Origin: JAIEPT01 sp038217425
GTDB lineage: Bacteria > Planctomycetota > Planctomycetia > Gemmatales > Gemmataceae
Reading direction: 5' to 3'
Assembly (NCBI GenBank): GCA_038217425.1
Contig: JBBQPM010000006.1
Location: forward strand, 46,563 to 110,562
Length of the DNA stretch: 64,000 bases
The notes under the pieces were generated by a model. It was not told where the DNA came from. It saw nothing but the letters and a program-made list of their open reading frames with translations, and ran no database searches. Below are positions 34,338 through 46,632 of the stretch, piece after piece (the stretch's first letter is position 1; every line of letters starts with the position of its first letter). The translations under genes were made by a program, and so were the position numbers.

Positions 34338-35768
34338 ATGCGACAAATGCTGAACTTGCGAGTGGTTCTGATAGGCGCCGTGATGCTCACGATCTCGGCA
34401 GCGGCGTGGGTCGATGCGAGCGGCAGGTTCTGCCGTCAGCAGCCGGTCACCTACGGCTGCGCCCCGGTAAATTGCTGCCCGCAAATCATCTACGTTGAGA
34501 AAATCGTCAACGGCGGTGGCGGAGGGGGCGGCGGCGGCGGAAACTCCGAATTGGTCGACCCGAATTCCCATAAAGTTCGCGCCATCATCGTTCTCGATAA
34601 CAATGACGCCGATCCGGCCTTTAACAAAGAAATTGACGCGGACGGAAACAAACTCCGCGACCTGCTCGCAGGGTTCTCTTACACCGATTTGGCCGACACC
34701 AGCTTCCTCTCCAAAAAACAGGTCACTCGCGAAAATATTCTGCACCGAATCAATACCATTCCCGTCGGTCCAAAAGACGTGCTCTTCGTTTACTATAACG
34801 GACACGGCAAAGATGACGGAACTCCCGATAAGGGACACTATTTCGACTTGAGCAATAAAGCTGCCGACGGCGGTCCCGGTCGCCTCTATCGGAAAGAAGT
34901 TCTCGATGCCATGAAGAGTCGAAAGTGTTTGTTGACCGTGCTCATTTCCGACACTTGCTACAAGGCCGACATCAGGCAAGAGGAAGAGCCGGAGTTGCGG
35001 TCCACGCGTAAGTCTCGATTCAGCGGCGAGCAGGCCGAGACCATTACCATCAATGCCGAAATGCTCAGCGAACTCTTCCTCAAGCACGAAGGACTGGTCA
35101 ACATCAACTCTTGCTCGCCGAGCGAAGTTGCTTTCGGCGGATTCTTCACCCCGACCCTGGTCGAGACGTGCCAAAAGTGGTCCAGCGACACATATTCCGA
35201 TACGCTGTGGAATGCTTTCTTCGAGAAGGTAAAAAAGCAGACGAGCGACAAGGCGAAAGAGGATGCGACGAAAGTCGATGAGAGTCACGACCTCGCCAAA
35301 CAGGGAACGCAAACGCCGATCGCCTTCGACGACCTCAAAACGAGCGTGAAACGTTGGGAATACCAGGCCCCCCGCGATCCCGCGGATCAGGTCGATACGA
35401 ATCCCCCGGAATCTCCCACCACGCGTGCCCCGGAACCCAAAAAGGACGTCGTCGTCGGCTCCGCTCCCGCCATCGTTCGCGTGGAAGTCCCGGCTGCCGC
35501 CAAGATCTACGTCGACGACATGCTGACCCAACCGACGACCGCGGCCATCCGCATCTTCAACACCCCGGACCTGGCGGTGGGCACGATCTACCACTACACG
35601 CTCCGCGCCGAATTGCAAGTCGATGGCTTGCAGGCCAGCGTGACGCAAAAGGTCCAAGTCGAAGCGGGGAAGACCTCTTCGGTCGATCTTGCAAACATCG
35701 AGATTTTCCGCAGGGCCGTCGCGTCGAGTCCGGTTAGCCCGGCGCTCGCCGACTTTACGGACCGTTAA
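34338..35768 (+). CDS. Exported caspase-like protease with poly-Gly linker
   Basis: A 476-residue protein; ATG 34338 follows a strong AAGGAGGATCGG SD. A signal peptide (1-~26) is followed by a Cys-rich stretch (Cys32, 41, 46, 47) and ten consecutive Gly (59-68), then a caspase fold with His156 in YYNGHGK and Cys207 in LISDTC. A C-terminal region from ~385 (TRAPEPKKDVV, then VPAAAKIYVDDMLTQ) resembles a PEGA-type beta domain. The Cys cluster before the linker might be cross-linked in the periplasm; that is inference. The start of this transcription unit is suggested by the promoter at 34096. Confidence 0.82.
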   Translation: MRQMLNLRVVLIGAVMLTISAAAWVDASGRFCRQQPVTYGCAPVNCCPQIIYVEKIVNGGGGGGGGGGNSELVDPNSHKVRAIIVLDNNDADPAFNKEIDADGNKLRDLLAGFSYTDLADTSFLSKKQVTRENILHRINTIPVGPKDVLFVYYNGHGKDDGTPDKGHYFDLSNKAADGGPGRLYRKEVLDAMKSRKCLLTVLISDTCYKADIRQEEEPELRSTRKSRFSGEQAETITINAEMLSELFLKHEGLVNINSCSPSEVAFGGFFTPTLVETCQKWSSDTYSDTLWNAFFEKVKKQTSDKAKEDATKVDESHDLAKQGTQTPIAFDDLKTSVKRWEYQAPRDPADQVDTNPPESPTTRAPEPKKDVVVGSAPAIVRVEVPAAAKIYVDDMLTQPTTAAIRIFNTPDLAVGTIYHYTLRAELQVDGLQASVTQKVQVEAGKTSSVDLANIEIFRRAVASSPVSPALADFTDR

Positions 35769-35834
35769 TTACTGCGTTGATACCGAATCCAGAATACTTC
35801 ATCAAGCAATTTAATTTCAAAGGAGTTTCGGCTC

Positions 35835-36737
35835 ATGAATTTTGCAATGGGCTTACAGTTACGCCGAACCAGGTTCGTGCTATTGATCGCGGCGGCAATG
35901 GTCATTCTTGCAGCTCCCAATCTTACTCGCGCTCAGGGAACGCTCGAATTCCGCGTGCTGGCGAGCGGAAAAACGGATAAAGCAGCAATCGATGCGCTAA
36001 AGTCCGGATTGAAAGAAGGAAAAGCGAAATTAGAGGAACTGAAGAAGGCGAAGAAGGCGCCGAATCTGCTGGAGCCAGCCGCCGCGGAACCCCCGGCGAG
36101 CACAGCGCCCACCGATGCGATTGCAAGCGCTCTGGGCGTTCCCAGCAGCTTGGTGGACGCGTTGGCCCTGGCTTACCTCGCCGGTAAGAAATCCCCGACG
36201 ACGACGGCGCCGGTCGTCGCCAAAGTGGAACCGTTTTGGTGGCTCAAGATTACCGAAGCAGATCTTCAGCGTCTCGGCATTCGCATGAAATCGGCTCTCA
36301 AGATTGACAAGACGGTTGTGGAAAAACTTGAAAAAGCCAAGACCGATGGGGAAATCTATGTGAATGACGCGAACAATGTAGTCGTTTACAGTTACGATTC
36401 CCCCGACAAGAAGAGCGTCGAATACTTCCTGCTCGCTCGTCCGAAGGATGCCGCGGTCGCGGTCGGCGGCAAGGATGTCAAGAACGTCCGTTCCCTTGCG
36501 AATGACAATCTAGGCGCCGTGCAGATTTCTCTGGACGAAGAGGGCGCCAAGAAGTTCAAGACATTTACCACGAATAACAAGGGAAACTATGTAGCTTTGG
36601 TGATCAATCAACAAGCGGTTTTCACCTTCAAGGTCGGGGATCCGATTGTCGACGGCGAAATGGAAATCAGCGGCCGCATGAGTCGCGAGAACGCGGAAAT
36701 GATCGCTGCCAAGATCAAGAGTTGCAAAACGCCCTGA
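35835..36737 (+). CDS. Exported protein with SecD P1-like domain
   Basis: A 300-residue protein with a signal peptide (1-~34), a Lys/Glu-rich helix (50-75), and a C-terminal domain (~195-297) that matches the periplasmic P1 base/head pattern of SecD: GGKDVKNVRSL, LGAVQISLDEEGAKKFKTFT, NYVALVINQQAVF and GEMEISGRMSRENAEMIAAKI. No SecD transmembrane region is present. A caspase gene ends 66 bp upstream and a DUF gene starts 47 bp downstream. Such free P1 domains may bind unfolded exported protein; here that is inference. The CAAAGGAGTTTC SD precedes the ATG. Confidence 0.75.
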   Translation: MNFAMGLQLRRTRFVLLIAAAMVILAAPNLTRAQGTLEFRVLASGKTDKAAIDALKSGLKEGKAKLEELKKAKKAPNLLEPAAAEPPASTAPTDAIASALGVPSSLVDALALAYLAGKKSPTTTAPVVAKVEPFWWLKITEADLQRLGIRMKSALKIDKTVVEKLEKAKTDGEIYVNDANNVVVYSYDSPDKKSVEYFLLARPKDAAVAVGGKDVKNVRSLANDNLGAVQISLDEEGAKKFKTFTTNNKGNYVALVINQQAVFTFKVGDPIVDGEMEISGRMSRENAEMIAAKIKSCKTP

Positions 36738-36784
36738 GTCTCGGTGAAAACAGAATACTTAAACTTCTAAATGGAGAATGATAC

Positions 36785-37615
36785 ATGATATCGCGTTTGC
36801 TCGTAGCGGCCGCGGCCGTTTTGACTGCCGGATTGCCGGGAGCGCTTCACGCTCAGGTCGACGACAAGAAGCCGCGCACCATCGAGACCAATTCCGTCAT
36901 CGAACGGACGGTCAAGATTGGGGCCAAAGAGACCAAGCAGAAGCAGACGACCAAGCTGGTCGCCGAACTCACCAAAGTGGAAATGAAAAAGGACGAGTAC
37001 AAATACAAAATTCTCGAAGTCGAGTTCAATTCGGACTTCGGCGACAAGGCGTCGTACAAGTCCAAGGACGCGACGGCGACTGGACCGGTTGCGGATCTAT
37101 TCAAGCCCCTCGTCAACGCGGAATTTACCTTGAACGTTGACGCCGAAGGCAAGGTCACGATCGCCGATAACGCCGCATTCGTCGCCCTTTGGCCCGGCGA
37201 TGCGAAGAAAGTCGCCGAGAAGATCTTCGACAAAGCGAAGCTCGCGGAGTTGATTACGGGCGGCGTCGGCTGCTTGCCCGGGCCCAAAGCCAAGGCCAAG
37301 GACGCGACGACCGAAGTCGATCTCGGCGCGCTCGGCACGCTCACGGTTGTTTCCAAGCAAGAAGCGGCCGACGCGAAGTTCAAGATCAAAGTCGATCGCA
37401 CTGTCACCCATAAAGCCAGTGCCGATCAGGCGTACAAGGAAGTGAAGCTGAAGAGTTCCAAGGGCGCGGGGAGCATCACGTGCGAAGACAAGGGCTTGTT
37501 CTTCACCAAGGCCGAACTTCCGCTGGAGTTCGAACTTGAGATCAAGGCGAAGGACGATACGTTGGTCACGGTCTCCCAGAAGCAAACGTCGGTGACGACG
37601 ATCAGCGCCAAGTAG
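36785..37615 (+). CDS. Exported DUF6263-like protein
   Basis: A 276-residue protein with a signal peptide (1-~23, cleavage after LHA). The mature part has repeated beta strands with a V-x-x-E-F/A layout (TVKIGAKETKQKQTT, EFTLNVDAEGKVTIADN, FDKAKLAELITGG, and a C-terminal FELEIKAKDDTLVTVSQKQT) which resembles DUF6263 proteins of planctomycetes and Bacteroidota. The family name is from memory of pattern and should be tested. Two Cys (near 159 and 238) are present. Strong SD (AAATGGAGAATG) and 47-bp spacing suggest the same transcript as the preceding SecD P1-like gene. Confidence 0.6.
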   Translation: MISRLLVAAAAVLTAGLPGALHAQVDDKKPRTIETNSVIERTVKIGAKETKQKQTTKLVAELTKVEMKKDEYKYKILEVEFNSDFGDKASYKSKDATATGPVADLFKPLVNAEFTLNVDAEGKVTIADNAAFVALWPGDAKKVAEKIFDKAKLAELITGGVGCLPGPKAKAKDATTEVDLGALGTLTVVSKQEAADAKFKIKVDRTVTHKASADQAYKEVKLKSSKGAGSITCEDKGLFFTKAELPLEFELEIKAKDDTLVTVSQKQTSVTTISAK

Positions 37616-37628
37616 TTAGGCGCCCCAG

Positions 37629-37659
37629 ACGCCACGCTTGCCCTGTGCATGCGTGGCGT
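37629..37659 (+). terminator. Possible terminator hairpin
   Basis: A 9-bp perfect stem ACGCCACGC / GCGTGGCGT (37629-37637 and 37651-37659), 13-base loop, short T pair after. Lies 14 bp past the stop at 37615. Confidence 0.45.
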
Positions 37660-37687
37660 TTGCATGCGCGCTCTTTTCGTTTCTTGC

Positions 37688-37718
37688 TTGACACGGCGCG
37701 GAAAACGGATTCTTCTAT
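37688..37718 (+). promoter_or_regulatory. Candidate promoter for the caspase-PPC gene
   Basis: TTGACA (37688-37693) with a weak -10-like TTCTAT (37713-37718) 19 bases later, 35 bp before ATG 37753. Follows a terminator hairpin, fitting a new transcription unit. Confidence 0.35.
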
Positions 37719-37752
37719 CACCATCCTTCAATTCCTCCCTGGGAGTTCGTCC

Positions 37753-39384
37753 ATGAAACCCCGCTTCTTTCTCGCCGCCGGCGTCTGGATGTTGGCTCTG
37801 CTGCATCCCGCCTGGGCCCAAGACCAGGCCGAGCGCGTCCACTTCTTTATCGTGTCCGACACGCTCGACGGCGCTTCCAAATCGCTAGGGCTCGATCTCG
37901 ATTCCAAGAACATGGTCGAGATCATCCGCAAGGGACTCACTGATCGGGGCCTAAAGGAATTCAGCAAGGATCAATCCCAAGGTCAGTTTTCGATCGATTT
38001 GCTCGAAGGTCAGGCCGCTTCGGAACAACGAATTTTCGCCAGCCTACGCAATCTGAAGTGTAAGCCCGGCGTCGATACCATCGTCTTTTACTACACCGGG
38101 CACGGCGGCTTTTACATCGATCGCGGCCATCGGCTCAATTTGCATAACTACCTCAACCAGGGAGGCGGTCGAGTCGGTCGCTATGCCGCCGAGGTCGATC
38201 GCTCCGATTTGCTCGCGGCCATGGCCAAACACAATCCCCGCGCCATTATCTGCCTCACCGATTGCTGTGCAGCCACCGGTACCTCCGATATGCCGGAGGA
38301 AACGGTCCGCTTTCGCGAGACCGATTTCAGTAACATGCCAAACCTCCCCGCGGGCAAGAACGGCGACATTCTCTTCGACCTGTTCTTCCGTACCAAGGGC
38401 ATCGTCAACATGACCGCGGCCCGCACCGGCACGCTCGCTTCCGGGGAACGCGCCAAGGGGGGCAGCTTCTTCACCATTGCCCTTGCCAAGATCATGAAGG
38501 CAGATCCGAAGGCGTTCGATAAGAACCAGAATCAGTTCGCCGAATGGGAAGAAGTCTTTCCCGCACTACAAAAAATCACCGAAAAGGAATCGTGGCGGCC
38601 GATGCTCGATCGCGGCGGCAAAGCCATCACCGATGCCGGCGTACGAGTCGGGACGTGCCATTCCCCCGAATTCTTCATGCTGGGCAAACCCGCACGCACC
38701 GAGAAGGGAGTCGTGGAAAAGGATTGGCGCCGTGAGCCGCCCCTCCCCGTCGTCGAAGACGAACTCAAGGCCAGCGACAAAGTCATTAGCCTGAGGAAAG
38801 ATCATCGGGCGTACAGCAAAGAGTATCCGATTCAGCTCGTGGCCAAGCACCCCTACATCTTCGCACTGCATAGCGCGCACTTCGATTGCTTCCTCTATCT
38901 CAAGGACGCCACGGGCAAGATCATCGCCAGCGACGACGATTACGGCGGCACTACCCGCTCGCGCTTGGCATTCACCGCGCCCGTGGCCGGGACATACACG
39001 GTCGGCGTCACTTCGTTCGTCAGCGAAGAGACCGGCAAGTTCACCCTCTCTTCGCACAAGGCTTCGTACTTCGGCACGCTGACTCCTGAAGATCCGGAAG
39101 ATCGCTACCGCAAAAAGTCGTACGTCCATGTCTACCCCGTCCATCTCAAGTCCGGACGCTCTTACACATTCACCCTGGAATCGATGGACAACAATCTCGA
39201 CGCCTTCCTGCGCGTTGAAGATCGATTCGGCAATACGCTCGCTCTCAACGACGATGAAGACAAGAGTACGCGCTTTAACTCCATCATCTCGTTTCGGCCC
39301 AATTTCTCCGAAACCTATTTCCTCATCGCCACCACCATGATTCCGCGCCAGACGGGGCCGTACGCTCTTTTCGTTCACGACTAA
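37753..39384 (+). CDS. Secreted caspase-like protease with two PPC-like domains
   Basis: A 543-residue protein starting at ATG 37753 (GGGAGTTCGTCC upstream) with a signal peptide (1-~22); an in-frame extension to 37645 is not needed. The caspase fold covers ~28-320: a first strand VHFFIVSDT, His117 in YYTGHGGF and Cys172 in LTDCC (170-172). Two bacterial pre-peptidase C-terminal (PPC) domains follow: one from ~340 (HPYIFALHSAHFDCFLYLKDATG...SDDDYGG) and one from ~456 (SYTFTLESMDNNLDAFLRVEDRFG...NDDEDKS). PPC domains are usual on secreted proteases, giving binding or autoinhibition. This is the last of the clustered caspases. Confidence 0.87.
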   Translation: MKPRFFLAAGVWMLALLHPAWAQDQAERVHFFIVSDTLDGASKSLGLDLDSKNMVEIIRKGLTDRGLKEFSKDQSQGQFSIDLLEGQAASEQRIFASLRNLKCKPGVDTIVFYYTGHGGFYIDRGHRLNLHNYLNQGGGRVGRYAAEVDRSDLLAAMAKHNPRAIICLTDCCAATGTSDMPEETVRFRETDFSNMPNLPAGKNGDILFDLFFRTKGIVNMTAARTGTLASGERAKGGSFFTIALAKIMKADPKAFDKNQNQFAEWEEVFPALQKITEKESWRPMLDRGGKAITDAGVRVGTCHSPEFFMLGKPARTEKGVVEKDWRREPPLPVVEDELKASDKVISLRKDHRAYSKEYPIQLVAKHPYIFALHSAHFDCFLYLKDATGKIIASDDDYGGTTRSRLAFTAPVAGTYTVGVTSFVSEETGKFTLSSHKASYFGTLTPEDPEDRYRKKSYVHVYPVHLKSGRSYTFTLESMDNNLDAFLRVEDRFGNTLALNDDEDKSTRFNSIISFRPNFSETYFLIATTMIPRQTGPYALFVHD

Positions 39385-39407
39385 AGAGCACGGCCACGCG
39401 GAAAAAC

Positions 39408-39508
39408 AAGCCACAGAGGGCACAGAGAACATAGAGGAATTCAAAAAGAGCGAAGAGCATCGCAAACGTCCGCTTTTCCCTCCCTGCCCTCGGTGCTCTC
39501 TGTGGCTT
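39408..39508. repeat. CCACAGAG-type inverted repeat, copy 1
   Basis: Left arm AAGCCACAGAGGGCACAGAG (39408-39427) and right arm ending CTCTGTGGCTT (to 39508), imperfect reverse complements. The same element recurs at 47752-47835 and 53179-53278. Confidence 0.75.
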
Positions 39509-39560
39509 GACTTGTAGTCTTAATTTTTTTCCCGGCTCCAAACGACACCAAGGGATCGAC

Positions 39561-41315
39561 ATGAAACGTTACATCTTGCTCGCCGGCATCCTGGCGGCCA
39601 GCCTGCTCATACGATTTGAAACCGTGCCGGCTCAGGACACGCTGAAGGAGCCGCCCGATCTCATCATCCACCACGCCAAAGTGCTGACCGCGGACGCCAA
39701 ATTCACGATTGCTGAGGCGATCGCAATCCGCGGCGACCGCATCGTCGCCGTCGGCGACGACGAAGACATCCTGAAGCTCAAAGGCCCCAAGACCAAGGTC
39801 ATGGACGCCGGCGGGCGAAACATTCTGCCGGGGTTGTACGACAGCCATCTGCATCCCGTTGGGGCCGCCACCAGTGAGTCGGTCGAACCGCTCCCCGCAC
39901 TCAAAACGCTCGGCGACGTATTCGCCCACATCGAGAAAAAGACCAAGGAGCTGCCCGAGGGGAGCTGGATCGTTCTGCCGTTCGCCTTCCCGACGCGGCT
40001 CAAAGAGGGCCGATTCCCCACGCTCGCGGAACTCGACAAGGCCGCGCCGAAACATCCCGTGCACTATCATGCCGGGCCGGCGAGCATGGCCAATTCCCTG
40101 GCTCTCAAAGTCTCCGGCATCACCAAGGAGACGCCCAACCCAACCAACGGCATCATCGTCAAGGATCCCGCGACCGGCGAACTCACCGGTATGCTTCGCA
40201 ACGCTTCCGGCAAACTCAAGGTCGTGGTCCCGCCGAGTTCGGCGAAAAAGACCAATCGCACGGAAGAGGTCAAGAAACTGTTTGCACTCTATAACTCGTA
40301 CGGTATCACCAGCGGCGCCGACCGCAGCTCGAGCCGCAGCAACTTCGATCTCTACCACGAACTCCTCAAGAAGGATGAACTCACGATACGCATGGTCGTC
40401 TGCCCGAACCTGAGTCCCAACGGCACCCGCGAGGAAATCGTCAAACGGCTCGACGCATTGCCCGCCAAAGACGGGCTCATGGGCCCGACCGGCAAAGGCG
40501 GCGTCTGGATCAGCATCGGGCCCATCAAATTCTTCCTCGACGGCGGCATGCTCAACGGCACCGCCTACATGCGCCAACCCTGGCCTCCCGGCCCCACCTA
40601 TCAGATCGTCGAGAAAGACTACCGCGGTCTCCTCTTCGTGCAGCCCGAACAGGTGAAGATGTTCGTGGAAGAAGCCGCCAAACGCAAGTGGTCGGTCACC
40701 GCTCACTGTGCTGGCGAGGGCGGCATGGATGTGCTCATGGACGCTTACGAGTTCGTCAACCGCACCACGCCGATCAAGGATCTGCGCTTCTGCATCACGC
40801 ACGCCAACTTCCCGTCGGCCGACAATCTCCGCCGTTGCAAGGAACTCGGCGTCTGCGCCGACGTCCAACCCGCCTGGCTCTACAAGGACGGCACGACGCT
40901 GAACAAAGTGCTCGGCAAGGAACGCATCCGCTGGTTTCAGCCGTACAAGAGCTGGCTCGAGCACACGACGATCGGCGGCGGCAGCGATCACATGATCAAG
41001 ATGGATCCGCGGGCCTCGACCAATCCGTGGGATCCGTGGCTTGGCATCCAGACCGCCGTTACGCGCAAGACCGAATCGGGCCTGGTGCTCGTGCCCGAGG
41101 AAGCAATCACGCGCGAGCAGGCCCTGCGGATGTACACAATCAACAATGCTTATCTACACCGCGAGGAGAAGGAGAAGGGGACGCTCGAGGTCGGCAAACT
41201 CGCGGACCTGATTATCATCGATCGCGATTACCTGACGTGTCCGGCGGAGACGCTGGGACAAACGCGGGTGCTGACGACGATGGTCGGCGGCAAGGTCGTG
41301 TTTGAACGGAAGTAG
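39561..41315 (+). CDS. Exported YtcJ-like amidohydrolase
   Basis: A 584-residue protein starting at ATG 39561 (CCAAGGGATCGAC upstream) with a signal peptide (1-~23, cleavage after VPA). It follows the Amidohydro_3/YtcJ pattern: an N-terminal beta sandwich (DLIIHHAKVLTADAKF...AEAIAIRGDRI), metal-site DSHLHP, a mid-barrel stretch HYHAGPASMAN, SVTAHCAGEGGMDVLMDAYE and RFCITHANFPSA His residues, GGGSDHMIKMDP Asp, and a closing KLADLIIIDRDY strand. YtcJ relatives hydrolyse diverse N-acyl or cyclic amides; the substrate here is unknown. It is exported, unlike many relatives. Confidence 0.85.
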   Translation: MKRYILLAGILAASLLIRFETVPAQDTLKEPPDLIIHHAKVLTADAKFTIAEAIAIRGDRIVAVGDDEDILKLKGPKTKVMDAGGRNILPGLYDSHLHPVGAATSESVEPLPALKTLGDVFAHIEKKTKELPEGSWIVLPFAFPTRLKEGRFPTLAELDKAAPKHPVHYHAGPASMANSLALKVSGITKETPNPTNGIIVKDPATGELTGMLRNASGKLKVVVPPSSAKKTNRTEEVKKLFALYNSYGITSGADRSSSRSNFDLYHELLKKDELTIRMVVCPNLSPNGTREEIVKRLDALPAKDGLMGPTGKGGVWISIGPIKFFLDGGMLNGTAYMRQPWPPGPTYQIVEKDYRGLLFVQPEQVKMFVEEAAKRKWSVTAHCAGEGGMDVLMDAYEFVNRTTPIKDLRFCITHANFPSADNLRRCKELGVCADVQPAWLYKDGTTLNKVLGKERIRWFQPYKSWLEHTTIGGGSDHMIKMDPRASTNPWDPWLGIQTAVTRKTESGLVLVPEEAITREQALRMYTINNAYLHREEKEKGTLEVGKLADLIIIDRDYLTCPAETLGQTRVLTTMVGGKVVFERK

Positions 41316-41328
41316 TAAGATTCTCGTT

Positions 41329-41357
41329 TCGTTTAGCGCTCGCAGCGCGCTAAACGA
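41329..41357. terminator. Bidirectional terminator-like hairpin
   Basis: An 11-bp perfect stem TCGTTTAGCGC / GCGCTAAACGA (41329-41339 and 41347-41357) with a 7-base loop, between the convergent amidohydrolase and carB genes. Shares the TTTAGC...GCTAAA core with the 6431-6503 repeat. Confidence 0.65.
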
Positions 41358-41362
41358 ATCCA

Positions 41363-44689
<3,327 letters not shown>

Positions 44690-44773
44690 GATGCAGGGTC
44701 CGCGAAAAGAAGGAGCGACAGCTTGCATCATCCTATTGGCGGCAGCGTCGCGAGGGGAGGGCTTGCCGCCTGC

Positions 44774-46552
44774 TCACGATTCTTTCTTGCCGACGACTTC
44801 CGCGTGAAAGCGCAAGAGCCCCTCGATTGCCTGGCTCGCGGGTTGAACGTCCGCCGGGCTCGATTTGAGCGCCGCTTCGAGTTGTTGCTTGAGCCGGGCC
44901 AGATGCTGGGCGTTCGCCTTGCGGACTTTGATGAGCGAGAGAGGGTCGCCTTGGGATTTGCACTCGGCCAGGGATTTGTGCGCCTGTGGCAGAAGCGTCT
45001 TGATCTCGGAAGCGGTCGTCGCGGCGAGCCAATCGTTCAGCAGAAACTGCCGAGCCTGGGCGTGGGCGTCGTTCTGAATCTTCCAGGTCGCCCGCAACTT
45101 GCTCGCGTGATCGGCCACGTCCTTTTGATTGGGCTGAACTTTCAGAATGTTGGCGTACCATACCAGGGCTTCGTCGATGTCGCCCTGGACTTCGAACAGA
45201 CGCGCTCGCTCGGCCATCTGGCTCAGCGCGAGACTGGCGCCCGCGGGCGACGCCTTGACGACGCCGTCGACGCGTTCGATGAACTTGGCGATCTCGACGC
45301 GATATTGTCGCAATTCTTCTAATCCCCGACCGATCGGCTTGAGTTCGAAGCCGGGGATATTGCTCGCAGCCTTCGTCATCTCTTTGGCTTCGCGCGCGAG
45401 CATATCGAGTTCCTGGTCGAGCGATTCTTGAGCGGCACGGGCCTTTTGGAGGGCTTCGGGGAGCGATTGACTGACGGCTTTTTGAATCTCTTCGAAGCGG
45501 TAGTTCGCCAGCAGCAAGTCGTCGAGGAGTCGGCGCTGCCAGTGCCCCAGTTGCTGCTTGAGACTCGTGCGGGCGGGGTCTTCCTGCTTGAGCGACAGCC
45601 GATGCACGACTAGCTCGGCGCCGGTCAGCGCCAGTGGAAACTCCTCGAGCAGGAGATCGCCCTTGTAAATTTGCACAAGCACCAGATGCGGGAATGTTCG
45701 TCCCGCATCGGCTAATCCCGCCGCGTCACTGACGACCTCTTTATGCTGATCGACAATCTTGGGATGCTGAAACCGAACGCGCAGCGCCAGCGGCGCCGAG
45801 TTCGTCTGGGCGTCCAGCAACTGGAGTCGCGGCACGAACGTCCCCGTGGGCCAACTCACGGCCTGATAGCGGACGTTCTTCAGTTCCGGCAACGTCGCGC
45901 CTTTCGGGAGCCACAAACGCACGCGCCATTTGCCCGCCTCGACCCGGCTCAAAACTTCGGCATACGCATGCGGAACCCGGCGAACCCGAACCACGTTCTC
46001 CTGGCTCACTCGGCTTAGGACGAACATATTCCCCGACGGATCTCGGCCCGGCATCTCACGAATCCGCAAAAACGCCTCGTCTCCTTCGCGAATCAGCTCG
46101 CCCGACAATGCAAAGTCCTGCCGTACTTCCTGCACGATGAGTTCCACGACGCGCGGCCGATGGCCCGTCTGGGCGCGGCGCACGAGCGGCGTTGCCAGGC
46201 CCGACGGACCGTCGTAGCTGCGTAGCGACACGCGATACATGCCGAAGTGGTGATCGATGCGCACAAGTATAATTCGCTTCGTAGAAACCTCATCCCATGC
46301 GTCCAGCGCCGGACCGACGCCGACAGTCGCCACGCTTGCCAAAAGCGGATGCGTACTGACGACCTCGATCTCCGCGTCGGGTCCGAGGAAAGGCCGCAAC
46401 TGATGCTGCACTTCCCGCAGCGTCTGCGTTTGAAAGGTCGGCGTGAAAACGCGGTGCTCGCCGAAGCTGACGGCAATCATCACGTCGTACGCCGATGCCG
46501 AAGTCAGCGTCCCGCACGAAGCCGTGAAAAGCGCGATCACAATCTGACGCAT
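44774..46552 (-). CDS. Exported protein of unknown function with C-terminal coiled coil/TPR-like region
   Basis: A 592-residue protein with a signal peptide (1-~21, cleavage after SASA). The N-terminal 320 residues are beta-rich (strands like MIAVSFGEHRVFTP, VVELIVQEVRQDFALSGELIREG, a segment VGVGPALDAWDEV). The C-terminal half is helical: a coiled-coil-like stretch (~370-440) and a segment ALVWYANILKVQPNQKDVADH with TPR-like features. No catalytic motif. It lies upstream of carB on the same strand (85-bp gap) and diverges from the GntR/LacI-type regulator. Not recognised as a named family. Confidence 0.68.
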   Translation of the reverse strand: MRQIVIALFTASCGTLTSASAYDVMIAVSFGEHRVFTPTFQTQTLREVQHQLRPFLGPDAEIEVVSTHPLLASVATVGVGPALDAWDEVSTKRIILVRIDHHFGMYRVSLRSYDGPSGLATPLVRRAQTGHRPRVVELIVQEVRQDFALSGELIREGDEAFLRIREMPGRDPSGNMFVLSRVSQENVVRVRRVPHAYAEVLSRVEAGKWRVRLWLPKGATLPELKNVRYQAVSWPTGTFVPRLQLLDAQTNSAPLALRVRFQHPKIVDQHKEVVSDAAGLADAGRTFPHLVLVQIYKGDLLLEEFPLALTGAELVVHRLSLKQEDPARTSLKQQLGHWQRRLLDDLLLANYRFEEIQKAVSQSLPEALQKARAAQESLDQELDMLAREAKEMTKAASNIPGFELKPIGRGLEELRQYRVEIAKFIERVDGVVKASPAGASLALSQMAERARLFEVQGDIDEALVWYANILKVQPNQKDVADHASKLRATWKIQNDAHAQARQFLLNDWLAATTASEIKTLLPQAHKSLAECKSQGDPLSLIKVRKANAQHLARLKQQLEAALKSSPADVQPASQAIEGLLRFHAEVVGKKES

Positions 46553-46632
46553 CGACTTGGCCTTTCCTTAGTTTCGCGTAAGATGAAGCCCATCTTGCAG
46601 GAAGTTCCTAGAGTTCATTGCGGAAGAGAATC

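Noticed and set aside
34512..34541. Poly-Gly run (ten Gly codons) as a possible sequencing error
   Set aside because: The frame stays open on both sides and the segment works as a linker between the Cys-rich stretch and the caspase domain.
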